Translations under genes and position numbers: made by a program
Assembly: GCA_045534575.1 (NCBI GenBank)
Contig: JAZSJZ010000005.1
Span: 62,001-126,000 of the forward strand
Source: UBA4636 sp045534575
GTDB lineage: Bacteria > Bacillota > Clostridia > Christensenellales > Borkfalkiaceae
Direction: 5' to 3'
DNA: 64,000 nt
Shown here: one piece after another, positions 24,823-33,012 of the stretch
How positions within the stretch are numbered: the stretch's first letter is position 1
Layout of the letters: each line of letters begins with the position of its first letter
Notes under the pieces: generated by a model
Told to the model about the DNA's origin: nothing
The model's database searches: none
Seen by the model: only the letters and a program-made list of their open reading frames with translations

Positions 24823-26265
24823 ATGAAAAAGTTTTCTTTAGTTTTAGTTATTGTTTTATCGCTTGTAACCATTTTCACTGCTTGCGATAAAACACAAGGC
24901 GAAACATCTTCTAAAAATAGCTCGTCGAGCTCGTCTTATCAATCAAATTCATCTAATGAAGAGCAATCTCCATCTAGTTCTTCTAATTCGTCGAGCTCGT
25001 CAAGTTCGTCAAGTTCGTCTAGCGAAGAAAAATCTTCTTCTAGCGAAGGGCAATCTTCAAGCGAAAATAATAATTCTTCATCTTCTAGTTCTACAAAGCC
25101 AAGTTCAAGTTCGAGCTCAAGTTCAAATCCGCCGTCTAGCGGTGGGCAAGTAGTTGAAGGTTACGCTTTTTCGGTTAATCCGTCATATTCGGGAACAGCG
25201 GGCGCAGAAGATAGCAAAAACCGCAAACAATATAAAACTATCAGCGAGGTTATAGCGTATCTTAACAGCGCAAACCTTGAAGCAAATTCGATAAAAACTA
25301 TTTATCTTGCTAGCGGAACTTATAAAGAAAAACTCAACTTCGGCGTAGAGCTTAAAAACGTTAGGCTAATAGGCGCTGGCAGAGATAACACTAAAATAAC
25401 CTTCGGCGATTGCGCATCTACCACCGATGGAAATGGCGCTGAACTTGGCACTGATGGTTCTGCCACCGTTACAGTTCTTGGCGAAGGCTTTATGGCAAGA
25501 GATATTTGGTTTGAAAATTCTTTCAATTATCTATCTTCAAGTATGGCAAACAAACAAGCGCTTGCAATCTTGGTTAATGCTGATAAATGCATATTTGAAA
25601 AATGTGGTTTTTCCGGCTATCAAGACACTTTAGAAGCCGTTTCTGGTCGTCAATATTATCACGACTGCATAATCAAAGGCTGTGTTGACTTTATCTTCGG
25701 CAACAACGCCCCAGTGCTTTTTGAAAACTGCGAAATCGTTTCGGTTAGCAGAAATAGCGATAACGGTGGCTATATTACGGCAACAAAGGGCAATAACGGC
25801 GAAAACGGACAACAAGTTCCTAAGTATGGCTTCGTGTTTATGGGGTGCAATTTCACGGCGGAATCGGGCGTAAAATCGGGCTCTGTTGGTCTTGGCAGAC
25901 CTTGGCGTGCTGATGCAACTGTTGCATTTTTAAACTGCCAAATGGGCGGGCATATTTCCAAAACTGACTATACCTCTCAATCAGGTAAAGTGCGCTATAC
26001 TTTTATGAACGGTGGCGGGCTTAAGAACGAACCGCATAACGCTTATTATTATGAATATAACAACACGGGCGCGGGCGCAATTTCTCAAAGCGAATATAAT
26101 GCTATGGCGTCAAACTCGTCAATTAAGTTAGATTTCACTATGCTCTCTTCCGACGAGGCTTCGACCTATAATTTGAATAAAATTTTTGGAAGATTGAACG
26201 GAAAGTTAATGTTTATTGATATGTTTTATGCTGATTCTTTGTTATTAGAGCTTAAAAGTATGTAA
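24823..26265 (+). CDS. pectin methylesterase lipoprotein (CE8), copy 3
   Basis: A 480-residue lipoprotein; ATG 24823 follows AGGGGT. The lipobox is FTAC (Cys about 21). A long, nearly pure Ser linker (about 28-105) replaces the Ig-like segment of the other two copies, and the CE8 beta-helix follows directly. Active-site stretches are GYQDTLEAVSGRQYY, CVDFIFG and LGRPWR. The catalytic domain is closer by eye to copy 2 than to copy 1 (shared FENCEIVSV, NGGYITAT and GSVGLGRPWRAD or GSVSLGRPWRAD). Different linkers may place the enzymes at different distances from the cell. Confidence 0.93.
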   Translation: MKKFSLVLVIVLSLVTIFTACDKTQGETSSKNSSSSSSYQSNSSNEEQSPSSSSNSSSSSSSSSSSSEEKSSSSEGQSSSENNNSSSSSSTKPSSSSSSSSNPPSSGGQVVEGYAFSVNPSYSGTAGAEDSKNRKQYKTISEVIAYLNSANLEANSIKTIYLASGTYKEKLNFGVELKNVRLIGAGRDNTKITFGDCASTTDGNGAELGTDGSATVTVLGEGFMARDIWFENSFNYLSSSMANKQALAILVNADKCIFEKCGFSGYQDTLEAVSGRQYYHDCIIKGCVDFIFGNNAPVLFENCEIVSVSRNSDNGGYITATKGNNGENGQQVPKYGFVFMGCNFTAESGVKSGSVGLGRPWRADATVAFLNCQMGGHISKTDYTSQSGKVRYTFMNGGGLKNEPHNAYYYEYNNTGAGAISQSEYNAMASNSSIKLDFTMLSSDEASTYNLNKIFGRLNGKLMFIDMFYADSLLLELKSM

Positions 26266-26273
26266 AAAAAACC

Positions 26274-26304
26274 AACGAGCGGGCGAACTTGCCCGCTCGT
26301 TTTG
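26274..26304 (+). terminator. intrinsic terminator after third methylesterase gene
   Basis: AACGAGCGGGC and GCCCGCTCGTT form an 11-bp stem with a 6-nt loop and a short T tail. Confidence 0.88.
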
Positions 26305-26312
26305 ATAAAAAG

Positions 26313-26366
26313 AAAGAGCAGAGTAAAAGGAAACACAAAACCTTGTATTCTTGCTCTTTTTTTTCT
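26313..26366 (+). terminator. second terminator-like hairpin
   Basis: AAAGAGCA (26313) pairs with TGCTCTTT (26352), with an inner AAGG/CCTT pairing, followed by eight T. It backs up the 26274 terminator at the border of the hairpin array. Confidence 0.55.
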
Positions 26367-26367
26367 G

Positions 26368-26622
26368 TCGATATATACACTTTCGTGAAATATCTTCACG
26401 AAAGATGAATTCGATATGCTTTCGCTACGCTCAAGCTCGATATATTGTCGCTACGCTCCAATTCGATATGAGATAAATCCCTATCGCTTTTGACATATCT
26501 CGCCTATGGCGAGGTATGTAAAGCATATCGAGTGCGTCAGCACATATCGAACGCCAAAGGCGTATATCGAAAATCCCGTAAGGGATTTATCTCGATGCGT
26601 GTTTCCTTTAAGGATAACACGC
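26368..26622. repeat. hairpin array A (linker TCGATAT / ATATCGA)
   Basis: This fills most of the gap between two convergent genes. TCGATAT occurs at 26368, 26411, 26437 and 26463; its complement ATATCGA occurs at 26525, 26544 and 26564. Between linkers lie small hairpins: CTTTCGTGAA/TTCACGAAAG, CGCC-TAT-GGCG, GTGC-GTCA-GCAC, ACGCC-AAA-GGCGT, AATCCC-GTAA-GGGATT and finally GCGTGTT/AACACGC. The left linkers can pair with the right ones, giving a branched structure. No protein is encoded. The same design with other words occurs at 36.2 and 49.7 kb. Confidence 0.75.
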
Positions 26623-26636
26623 TATGCCGAAAGTTA

Positions 26637-28094
26637 TCACATATAGTAAAGTTTATTAAGTTCTGCGTAGGCCATAAGGAAAGGCGCAGAGCCTTTTGCT
26701 TCGTTAGAAACGATTGCTGTTTTTTCAGTGTAATATTTAAATGACCCGTCTCTATCCCACGATAGCCCGGCAACTTGGCAAATTCCGCCAAGATTAACCG
26801 TATCGCCAGAGCCTTCAAGGTAAGTTTTGCAAATGCCGTTGAAGAGTTTTTTGCCTTCTAGTGCGTAACTTTCGTCAAGTGCGCCGTCGTTAACGGCTCT
26901 TAAAATTGCGTAAGCAATAAGCGCAGTTCCGCTCGTTTCAAGATAGTTTTTGCCAGTTGCTCCCTTATCAACAACTTGATAGAACATATTCGATTCTTCG
27001 TCAACAAAGTTTAAAAGGCTATCAACTGCGTGCTTAATGTAACCGGCAATTTCTGCCCTTGTTTCAGTGTCGCTTTGAGGCATATAGTGGTAGATATCGG
27101 CAAGCGCGCCCATATACCAACCGATTGACCTTCCCCAAAAACTTTGAGAAAGCCCCGTTGTTTTATTAGCCCAGTTTTGAACCTTTTTCTCGTCGTGGCC
27201 GTGATAATAAAGCCCCGTTACGCTATCTTTCATAGTCGTTTCAACGAAACGAACGTGGGTGAGAACGTCGTCGTAGTCAGTGTTTGTGAAAACGGAATTT
27301 CTAATCGAGAATACTTGGGACATAAAAATTCCATCAAGCCAAACTTGGTAGCTGTAGCTCTTTTTGTGGAACATACACCCAGCGTTTGTTCTAGGATGAC
27401 CTTCAAACTGAGTTGCGATAAGTTCAATGCACATTTTGTAAACGTTTTTCTTGTCTTCATCCTCTTCAAGGTCGTATAGGTCGAATAAAACCCTTCCTTC
27501 GCAAATGCTGTCCGAGTTATAATCGCTAGCCCTATAACCGTCGATGGAAACGGAATCACCTTTATCGTTAATGCATTCGTCAACGAATTTTTTAGCTTGG
27601 GTTAAATATTTTTCTTCGCCCGTTACTTCATACATCGATAAAAGCGCCGTCATCATACAGCCGTCCATATAGTTCCAGCCTTCTTTTCCTTCGCTGTTCC
27701 AGAACCTATTAGAAGTTGCGGTAACAACCTTGTTAAGATAGTCTTCAACTTGTGAATAATCGTAGCCAAGAGCGTCTTTATGGTCGTAAGTCTCAGTGCC
27801 AACCTCACCGCACTCGCAAACGAAGAAAAGTTTTGCTGGAGTTTCCGCCGTTGCAACCTCTGCTAGGTAGGCGATATCGTCAATTTTTTGGTCGAATACG
27901 CAAACGTGCACGCTAGAAGATTGTTCCTCTTCGCTAGATGACGTTTCTTCGTTAGACGACGAAGTTTCCTCTATTGACGAAGATGATGAATTTTGAGAAG
28001 AGGAGGTTGAGCCCTCGTTTTTCTCGCAAGCAGTTGTTAAAACTAGCGAAAAAATGCTGATAATTGCAAGTAATAGTGATGCGATTTTTTTCAT
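26637..28094 (-). CDS. GH105 unsaturated rhamnogalacturonyl hydrolase, lipoprotein
   Basis: A 485-residue exported enzyme: lipobox LTTAC (Cys about 23), Ser/Glu-rich linker about 28-62, a short region with a CxCGEVG motif near 95, then the GH105 barrel (about 110-485). Family motifs NYMDGCMM, GRVLFDLYDLEED, QVWLDGIFMSQVF and FWGRSIGWYMGAL match those of the cytoplasmic paralogue at 15142-16266. It should trim unsaturated uronate from oligosaccharides outside the membrane. It is convergent with the methylesterase genes, with array A between. The start follows AGGGGT, as in two other pectin genes, and it has its own promoter. Confidence 0.9.
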   Translation of the reverse strand: MKKIASLLLAIISIFSLVLTTACEKNEGSTSSSQNSSSSSIEETSSSNEETSSSEEEQSSSVHVCVFDQKIDDIAYLAEVATAETPAKLFFVCECGEVGTETYDHKDALGYDYSQVEDYLNKVVTATSNRFWNSEGKEGWNYMDGCMMTALLSMYEVTGEEKYLTQAKKFVDECINDKGDSVSIDGYRASDYNSDSICEGRVLFDLYDLEEDEDKKNVYKMCIELIATQFEGHPRTNAGCMFHKKSYSYQVWLDGIFMSQVFSIRNSVFTNTDYDDVLTHVRFVETTMKDSVTGLYYHGHDEKKVQNWANKTTGLSQSFWGRSIGWYMGALADIYHYMPQSDTETRAEIAGYIKHAVDSLLNFVDEESNMFYQVVDKGATGKNYLETSGTALIAYAILRAVNDGALDESYALEGKKLFNGICKTYLEGSGDTVNLGGICQVAGLSWDRDGSFKYYTEKTAIVSNEAKGSAPFLMAYAELNKLYYM

Positions 28095-28137
28095 TTTTAC
28101 CCCTAAAAAATTTTAGTATAAAATTTTATCTTTTTTT

Positions 28138-28166
28138 ATTATACCACAGCCGTTAAAAATTTTCAA
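28138..28166 (-). promoter_or_regulatory. promoter of the GH105 lipoprotein gene
   Basis: On the minus strand: TTGAAA (28166-28161), 17 bp, TATAAT (28143-28138). The leader is about 35 nt. Confidence 0.65.
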
Positions 28167-28193
28167 GCGTTTTAATTGATTTGACTTTTCCAA

Positions 28194-28216
28194 TAAAAAA
28201 CGAGCCCGAAGGCTCG
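28194..28216 (-). terminator. terminator of fumarase/malic enzyme operon
   Basis: On the minus strand CGAGCC-TTCG-GGCTCG (a UUCG tetraloop) is followed by six T. Confidence 0.85.
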
Positions 28217-28287
28217 CTTGTTTGCGAAAGGCTCGCTTAAATTTATTTGAGTGTTTTTCGTTTAACAAATTCTAGAAAAAATTGAAA

Positions 28288-29478
28288 TTATTTTCTAACA
28301 AATCCGCTTTTTATTGCCGTTTCCTTAACCTTTTGGCTAACGGCTTTAACAACCCTTTCGTCGTTAAACTTTGGAACGATGTTCTCAGCAGATAGTTCGC
28401 TATCTTCAAGAACGTAAGCAAGGGCGAAGGATGCTGAAATTTTCATATCTTCAGTAATTTTGGTTGCTTTTGCGTCAAGCGCGCCTCTAAAAATTCCAGG
28501 GAAGGCTAGGCAGTTGTTAATTTGGTTAGGAAAATCGCTTCTTCCCGTGCCAACGATGAACGCACCGCCTTTTTTAGCCTCGTCAGGCGTAATTTCAGGG
28601 TTAGGATTAGCCATTGCGAAAATAACGGGCTTTTCGTTCATAGTCTTAACCATTTCACTCGTTACAAGATTAGGCGCAGAAACGCCGATAAAAACGTCCG
28701 CCCCGACTAAAATATCGGCAAGCGTTTTTTCTCCGTTCGTTGGCGAAGTGTAAACTCCGCTATCTAAAAGTTCTTTTATCAAGAAGTCGTAAGAATTGTA
28801 ATTTTCGCTCGTTACAACGCCGTCAATATTATAAGCGTAAATAGTTTTTGCACCAAGCCTAATAAGGTGGCGAGCAATGCTAGAGCCAGCCGCGCCCGTG
28901 CCAGAAATTACGAATTTCATATCTTCAAGTTTTCTGCCCGTTAATCTGCAAACGTTTATGAGCGCAGAGCCAACTATTATAGCCGTGCCGTGCTGGTCGT
29001 CGTGGAAAACAGGGATATCAAGCGCGTCGATTAGTCGTCTTTCAATCTCAACACAGCGTGGCGCAGAAATATCTTCAAGGTTAATTGCTCCAAAGGTTGG
29101 GGAGATGAACTTGCAAGTTTTAATAACTTCTTCAACGTCTTGCGTGTCAAGGCAGAGGGGGAAGGAATCAATGCCGGCAAGTTCCTTCATTAAAATAGAC
29201 TTTCCTTCCATAACGGGAAGGGCGGCGTGTGCACCAATGTTTCCTAGCCCTAAAACAGCGGAGCCGTCAGTCAAAACGCAAACGGTGTTTCCTTTGGTCG
29301 TATATTCATAAACTGCGTTCTTATCAGCCTTAATCTCAAGGCAAGGGGCTGCAACGCCGGGCGTGTAGGCAAGGGAAAGGTCAGTTGACGTTTTTACGGG
29401 CACTTTTGAAACAACTTCAAGTTTGCCTCTATTATCTTTATGCAGTTTTAGCGATTTTTCATACGTTGGGTTAGCCAT
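28288..29478 (-). CDS. malic enzyme (NAD(P)-dependent, decarboxylating)
   Basis: A 396-residue malic enzyme of the short bacterial class, converting malate to pyruvate and CO2. N-terminal SLAYTPGVAAPC (about 35-46), the metal-site stretch FHDDQHGTA (about 150-158), the Rossmann stretch VISGTGAAGSSIARHL (about 184-199) and FAMANPNPE (about 282-290) are all typical. The ATG at 29478 follows AAGGAGAT, and the start overlaps the end of the fumarase beta gene by 8 bp. With the two fumarase genes upstream it would carry fumarate to pyruvate. Confidence 0.93.
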   Translation of the reverse strand: MANPTYEKSLKLHKDNRGKLEVVSKVPVKTSTDLSLAYTPGVAAPCLEIKADKNAVYEYTTKGNTVCVLTDGSAVLGLGNIGAHAALPVMEGKSILMKELAGIDSFPLCLDTQDVEEVIKTCKFISPTFGAINLEDISAPRCVEIERRLIDALDIPVFHDDQHGTAIIVGSALINVCRLTGRKLEDMKFVISGTGAAGSSIARHLIRLGAKTIYAYNIDGVVTSENYNSYDFLIKELLDSGVYTSPTNGEKTLADILVGADVFIGVSAPNLVTSEMVKTMNEKPVIFAMANPNPEITPDEAKKGGAFIVGTGRSDFPNQINNCLAFPGIFRGALDAKATKITEDMKISASFALAYVLEDSELSAENIVPKFNDERVVKAVSQKVKETAIKSGFVRK

Positions 29479-30004
29479 TAAAAATATCTCCTTTATGCAA
29501 ATCGTAAGCAACGGTTACGGGAAAATCTTTAACTTTTAATTCTTTTACCGATTCGCAACCTAAATTCTCGTATGCAACAACCTTTGCCGAAACGACGCTT
29601 GTTGATAATAAAGCGCCACAACCACCCGTTGCAATGAAGTAAATAATTTTATCACGATTAAAAATTTCTTTAACAAATTGCGCTCTTTCGCCTTTACCGA
29701 TAACCGCTCTAACGCCAAGAGGTTTCATAACGTTTGCGTAAGAATCCATTCTAGAGCTTGTAGTAGGTCCAATCGAACCTATGACCTTATTCGGTGGTGT
29801 GTCGGTAGGGCCGGCGTAGTAAATTATGCCGTTAATGAAGTTATAGGCGGGTTTTTGGTTGTTTTCTAGGGCGAATTTTAACTCTTTATGCACAGCGTCT
29901 CTCGCAGTTAAAATAGTTCCCGATAATAAAACTCTATCGCCTTTTTTAAGATTTAAAAATTGTTCGTTAGATTTTTGAAGGTCGTCAAGATTGATTTTTA
30001 TCAT
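29471..30004 (-). CDS. class I fumarate hydratase, beta (C-terminal) subunit
   Basis: A 177-residue protein matching the beta chain of two-subunit iron-sulfur fumarases. Signatures LLSGTILTARDAVHK, IYYAGPTDT, GSIGPTTSSRMD and ATGGCGALLS are present. With the alpha chain it hydrates fumarate to malate. The start at 30004 follows AAGGAGAT and overlaps the alpha stop as ATGA. Tartrate dehydratase has a similar architecture and cannot be fully excluded, but the malic enzyme partner favours fumarase. Confidence 0.9.
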   Translation of the reverse strand: MIKINLDDLQKSNEQFLNLKKGDRVLLSGTILTARDAVHKELKFALENNQKPAYNFINGIIYYAGPTDTPPNKVIGSIGPTTSSRMDSYANVMKPLGVRAVIGKGERAQFVKEIFNRDKIIYFIATGGCGALLSTSVVSAKVVAYENLGCESVKELKVKDFPVTVAYDLHKGDIFNG

Positions 30005-30837
30005 AGAACAATCTCCTTGTGCCTTGATGCGTGGCACATAATCGAAACGGCAACGGGGAGCGAGGCGATATGGCAAGGGTAGGTTTCAATCTTTACCGAG
30101 AGCGCTAAGGTCTTGCCTTTTAAGCCCATTGCGCCAATGCCGAGAGAATTTATTTTATCTAAAATATCTTTTTCAAGTTTGGCGATTTTTTCGTCGCTTG
30201 ATAAATCGTTGCAAGGTCTTAAAAGGGCGCGCTTACTTAAAATTGCGCTCATTTCCATATCACCGCCAACGCCAACGCCAACGATAATAGGCGGGCAAGC
30301 CTTTCCGCCCGCGTGTTTAACAGTGTCAACAACGAACTCAACAATGCCCTCAACGCCGTCAGCGGGAGAGAGCATTTTAAGCCTTCCCATATTCTCACTG
30401 CCAGCGCCTTTTGGGCATAAAGTTATCTTTAAATAATCGCCGTTTGTTATGGTTGTGTGGATGATGGCTGGAGTGTTATCGTTAGTGTTAAGTCGGTCTA
30501 TAGGCGATTTAACGACGCTTTTTCTCAAAAATTCAGCACTATAAGCACGGCGAATTCCGTCGTTTATCGCCTTTTCAAAATCGCCTTCAATTATAACTTT
30601 TGAGCCAACTTCACAAAAGGCGATAACAATGCCCGTATCTTGACAAACGGGAATATGGTTTTCTTTTGCAACTTGAACGTTTTGCAAAATATCAAAAAGC
30701 GCGTCTTTACAATATCCCGTTTCATTTTGGTAAGCGCATTTTAGGGCAGAGTGCACGCTTTCGTCAATTTCAAAACACATCTTCGATGCAATTTCGAAAA
30801 CAGCATTTTCAATTTTTTCTTGCGTTAAAATTTTCAT
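30001..30837 (-). CDS. class I fumarate hydratase, alpha (N-terminal) subunit
   Basis: A 278-residue iron-sulfur hydro-lyase alpha chain. Conserved Cys occur in VCQDTGIV (about 60), LCPKGAGSENMG (about 137) and KACPPIIVGVGVGG (about 178), consistent with [4Fe-4S] ligands; GAMGLKGKTLALSV is also typical. There is no strong ribosome site before the ATG at 30837. It is the first gene of the fumarase-beta-malic enzyme operon and has a promoter at 30844-30872. Confidence 0.92.
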   Translation of the reverse strand: MKILTQEKIENAVFEIASKMCFEIDESVHSALKCAYQNETGYCKDALFDILQNVQVAKENHIPVCQDTGIVIAFCEVGSKVIIEGDFEKAINDGIRRAYSAEFLRKSVVKSPIDRLNTNDNTPAIIHTTITNGDYLKITLCPKGAGSENMGRLKMLSPADGVEGIVEFVVDTVKHAGGKACPPIIVGVGVGGDMEMSAILSKRALLRPCNDLSSDEKIAKLEKDILDKINSLGIGAMGLKGKTLALSVKIETYPCHIASLPVAVSIMCHASRHKEIVL

Positions 30838-30843
30838 AGCACT

Positions 30844-30872
30844 ATTTTATCACAAAATTAAAGTTTATTCAA
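30844..30872 (-). promoter_or_regulatory. promoter of the fumarase operon
   Basis: On the minus strand: TTGAAT, 17 bp, TAAAAT, with TGA before the -10. The start codon is only about 7 bp from the -10, so the transcript could be nearly leaderless, which agrees with the lack of a ribosome site. Confidence 0.5.
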
Positions 30873-30893
30873 TTATTATTAAACTGTTCACAA

Positions 30894-30923
30894 AAAAACA
30901 ACAAGCAAACGCTTGTTGTTTTT
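30894..30923 (-). terminator. terminator after XRE regulator gene
   Basis: AAACAACAAGC-AAAC-GCTTGTTGTTT, about 13 bp of stem with A/T tracts on both sides, directly after the regulator's stop. It could work in both directions. Confidence 0.8.
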
Positions 30924-31203
30924 AAATGCTTTTTAAAAAGTCAAGTAAAAGTTTTTTTTGTTTCGGGGTAAGGTTGGATATTGCGGTGGAAAGTTCCTCA
31001 GCTTCATCGTTAACATTAAAAAAATCTTTAATGGTAATTTCTAAAGCATCACATATTAATTGTAAATAACCAATGGTAATATCTTGTTGATGAAGCTCAA
31101 CACGTCGCAAGTGTGTTTGTGATACTCCAGCCTTTTCAGCAAGAGCATTTTGTGATAAACCTATTTTTTCTCTTAAAAATTTGATTCTGTTACCAATATC
31201 CAT
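30922..31203 (-). CDS. XRE-family regulator, probable controller of the R-M genes
   Basis: A 93-residue helix-turn-helix protein. The HTH (LSQNALAEKAGVSQTHLRRVE, in two parts: about residues 17-27 and 28-37) is canonical, and the C-terminus TPKQKKLLLDFLKSI is helical. It is divergent from mod, and the intervening 127 bp carries repeated AGTCTT/AAGACT words next to both ribosome sites. Small XRE proteins in this position act as controller (C) proteins that delay nuclease expression; that role is inferred from position and size. Confidence 0.85.
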   Translation of the reverse strand: MDIGNRIKFLREKIGLSQNALAEKAGVSQTHLRRVELHQQDITIGYLQLICDALEITIKDFFNVNDEAEELSTAISNLTPKQKKLLLDFLKSI

Positions 31204-31330
31204 ATTACACCTTTTTAGTCTTATAAGATATTTTAGCGCAATTATATTAAAATTATTAGTCTTTTAGTGTTGTTTAATTAGGCTTATAGTGCTATAATAG
31301 TAAACATAAAAGACTAAAAGGTGATGTTAT
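31204..31330. promoter_or_regulatory. divergent regulator/mod control region
   Basis: The mod promoter is TTGTTT (31270-31275), 17 bp, TATAAT (31293-31298) with an extended TGC. Words of the form TTTAGTCTT or AAGACTAAA occur near 31213, 31257 and 31309. Remarkably, both genes are preceded by AGACTAAAA(A)GGTG, so operator-like word and ribosome site are fused and mirror-imaged. A regulator bound here could block both genes. Confidence 0.6.
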
Positions 31331-33010
31331 ATGTCAACAAACGTGTCAAAAGAAAAGCGTGAGAAACTCGTTGAAAAGATAAAGGCAATCAAAACGTATA
31401 TTGCTACTGCCGAGCAGGACGAAAACACGGCACAATTACTTACGTATATTGCTAAAATTGAAAAGGAAATAAAAGGCAAAAAATACGGCTTAGTTTTTGA
31501 AGAACACCGTGAAAGCATTGACGAAACCTTAGAAAACAATCTTCCTGTTTTGGTTGAAGATGAAAGCCTTTTTATTGATAACGGCGGACAAATGAACTTT
31601 CTTATTGAAGGCGATAATTTGGCAAGCCTTAAACTCTTGGAAAAAACGCATAAAGGCAAAATTGATATTATTTATATAGACCCACCTTATAATACAGGCG
31701 CAAAAGATTGGAAGTATAATAATGACTATGTTGATGATAATGACACATTTAGGCACAGTAAATGGGCAAGCATGATGTGTGCGAGATTGTCAATTGCTAA
31801 AAATTTATTAACAGATAATGGTATATTAGTATGCGCTATTGACCATTACGAGTTATATCAAATTGGTATGATATTGGACACATTATTTGGTGAAGATAAC
31901 CGTATCGGTATTTGCGCTGTTGTTCATAAACCGGAAGGTAGAAATCAAGAAAAATTTTTTGGAACAAGTCACGAATACGCATTATATTATGCTAAGAATA
32001 AAAGTTTAGCTAAGTTTAACAAAGTGATTTTAGATGAGGAGATGCAACAATCTTTTGATAGATATGATGAGCAAGGTGCTTATAAAAGAAAAAACTTTAT
32101 ACGTTTAGCGGATGGAAAATATGCTACAAGAGAAGCAAAACCAAATTTTTGGTATCCAATCTATATAAGCCCAGAATTAAACAACTTTTCTCTTGTAAAA
32201 AAAGAGGACTGGATTGAGATATTTCCTGTTATTAAAAGTGGAGTTGAAAGAACTTGGAAAACTTTGCCTGCTACATTTATGAAATTAGTGGCAGAAAATT
32301 CAATAGAAGCAGACTTGGTTGATGGACGAGTTGAAATATATGAAAAATTAAGAGAAAATCAAGTAATAAAGAGTCATTGGATAAAAAAAGAGTATCACGC
32401 TTATCATTTTGGTTCAAAGATTTTAAATGAAATATTAGGAACAAAAAAATTTGATTTTCCTAAATCGTTATTTTTAATGCGTGATATATTTAAGCTAATT
32501 TCACCAAGAAAAGCAACTATTCTTGACTTTTTTGCTGGTAGTGGAACGACGGGACACGCTGTTATGAAACTCAATGCGGAAGATGGTGGACAGCGTAAAT
32601 TTATCCTTTGCACCAACAATGAAAATAATATCTGCCGTGACGTTACCTATGAACGTATTAAGCGTGTAATTGAAAAAGAAGATTATAGTGCAAGTCTTAA
32701 ATATTTCAAAGTAGATTTTGTTCCTATTTCGGATAAGCTTTACTACGAATATGCCGACGAACTTTTGAAGCACGTAAAAGAACTTGTGGAACTTGAAAAC
32801 GCTATCAATTTTAACGGCAACGATAAAATTGCAATTATTCTTACCGAAGAAGAACTTGACGGCTTTGCAAACGCTATTCCCGAAACTTGCAAAACGGTAT
32901 ATTTAGGACACGACGTTTTGCCGAGTGAAACGCAAGAAAAGATTTTTAAGAAAAACGGCATTACGATAAACGTTATTCCCGATTACTATTATAGGGATTT
33001 GGAGGCTTAA
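31331..33010 (+). CDS. mod: type III restriction-modification methyltransferase (Mod)
   Basis: A 559-residue beta-class DNA adenine methyltransferase: catalytic motif DPPYNTG at about 117-123 comes before the SAM-binding motif DFFAGSGTTGHA at about 397-408, with a target-recognition region between. N-terminal residues 1-60 are helical and charged, as in Mod proteins. It is directly followed by a helicase-nuclease gene 2 bp downstream, so the pair is a type III-like system. The central region (about 190-380) is more AT-rich in codon use than the ends, which fits TRD exchange. ATG 31331 follows AAAGGTGAT. Confidence 0.93.
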   Translation: MSTNVSKEKREKLVEKIKAIKTYIATAEQDENTAQLLTYIAKIEKEIKGKKYGLVFEEHRESIDETLENNLPVLVEDESLFIDNGGQMNFLIEGDNLASLKLLEKTHKGKIDIIYIDPPYNTGAKDWKYNNDYVDDNDTFRHSKWASMMCARLSIAKNLLTDNGILVCAIDHYELYQIGMILDTLFGEDNRIGICAVVHKPEGRNQEKFFGTSHEYALYYAKNKSLAKFNKVILDEEMQQSFDRYDEQGAYKRKNFIRLADGKYATREAKPNFWYPIYISPELNNFSLVKKEDWIEIFPVIKSGVERTWKTLPATFMKLVAENSIEADLVDGRVEIYEKLRENQVIKSHWIKKEYHAYHFGSKILNEILGTKKFDFPKSLFLMRDIFKLISPRKATILDFFAGSGTTGHAVMKLNAEDGGQRKFILCTNNENNICRDVTYERIKRVIEKEDYSASLKYFKVDFVPISDKLYYEYADELLKHVKELVELENAINFNGNDKIAIILTEEELDGFANAIPETCKTVYLGHDVLPSETQEKIFKKNGITINVIPDYYYRDLEA

Positions 33011-33012
33011 CA

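Noticed and set aside
26368..26622. CRISPR array
   Set aside because: The repeated words are only 7 bp and invert halfway, the segments between are palindromes, and no cas gene is present.
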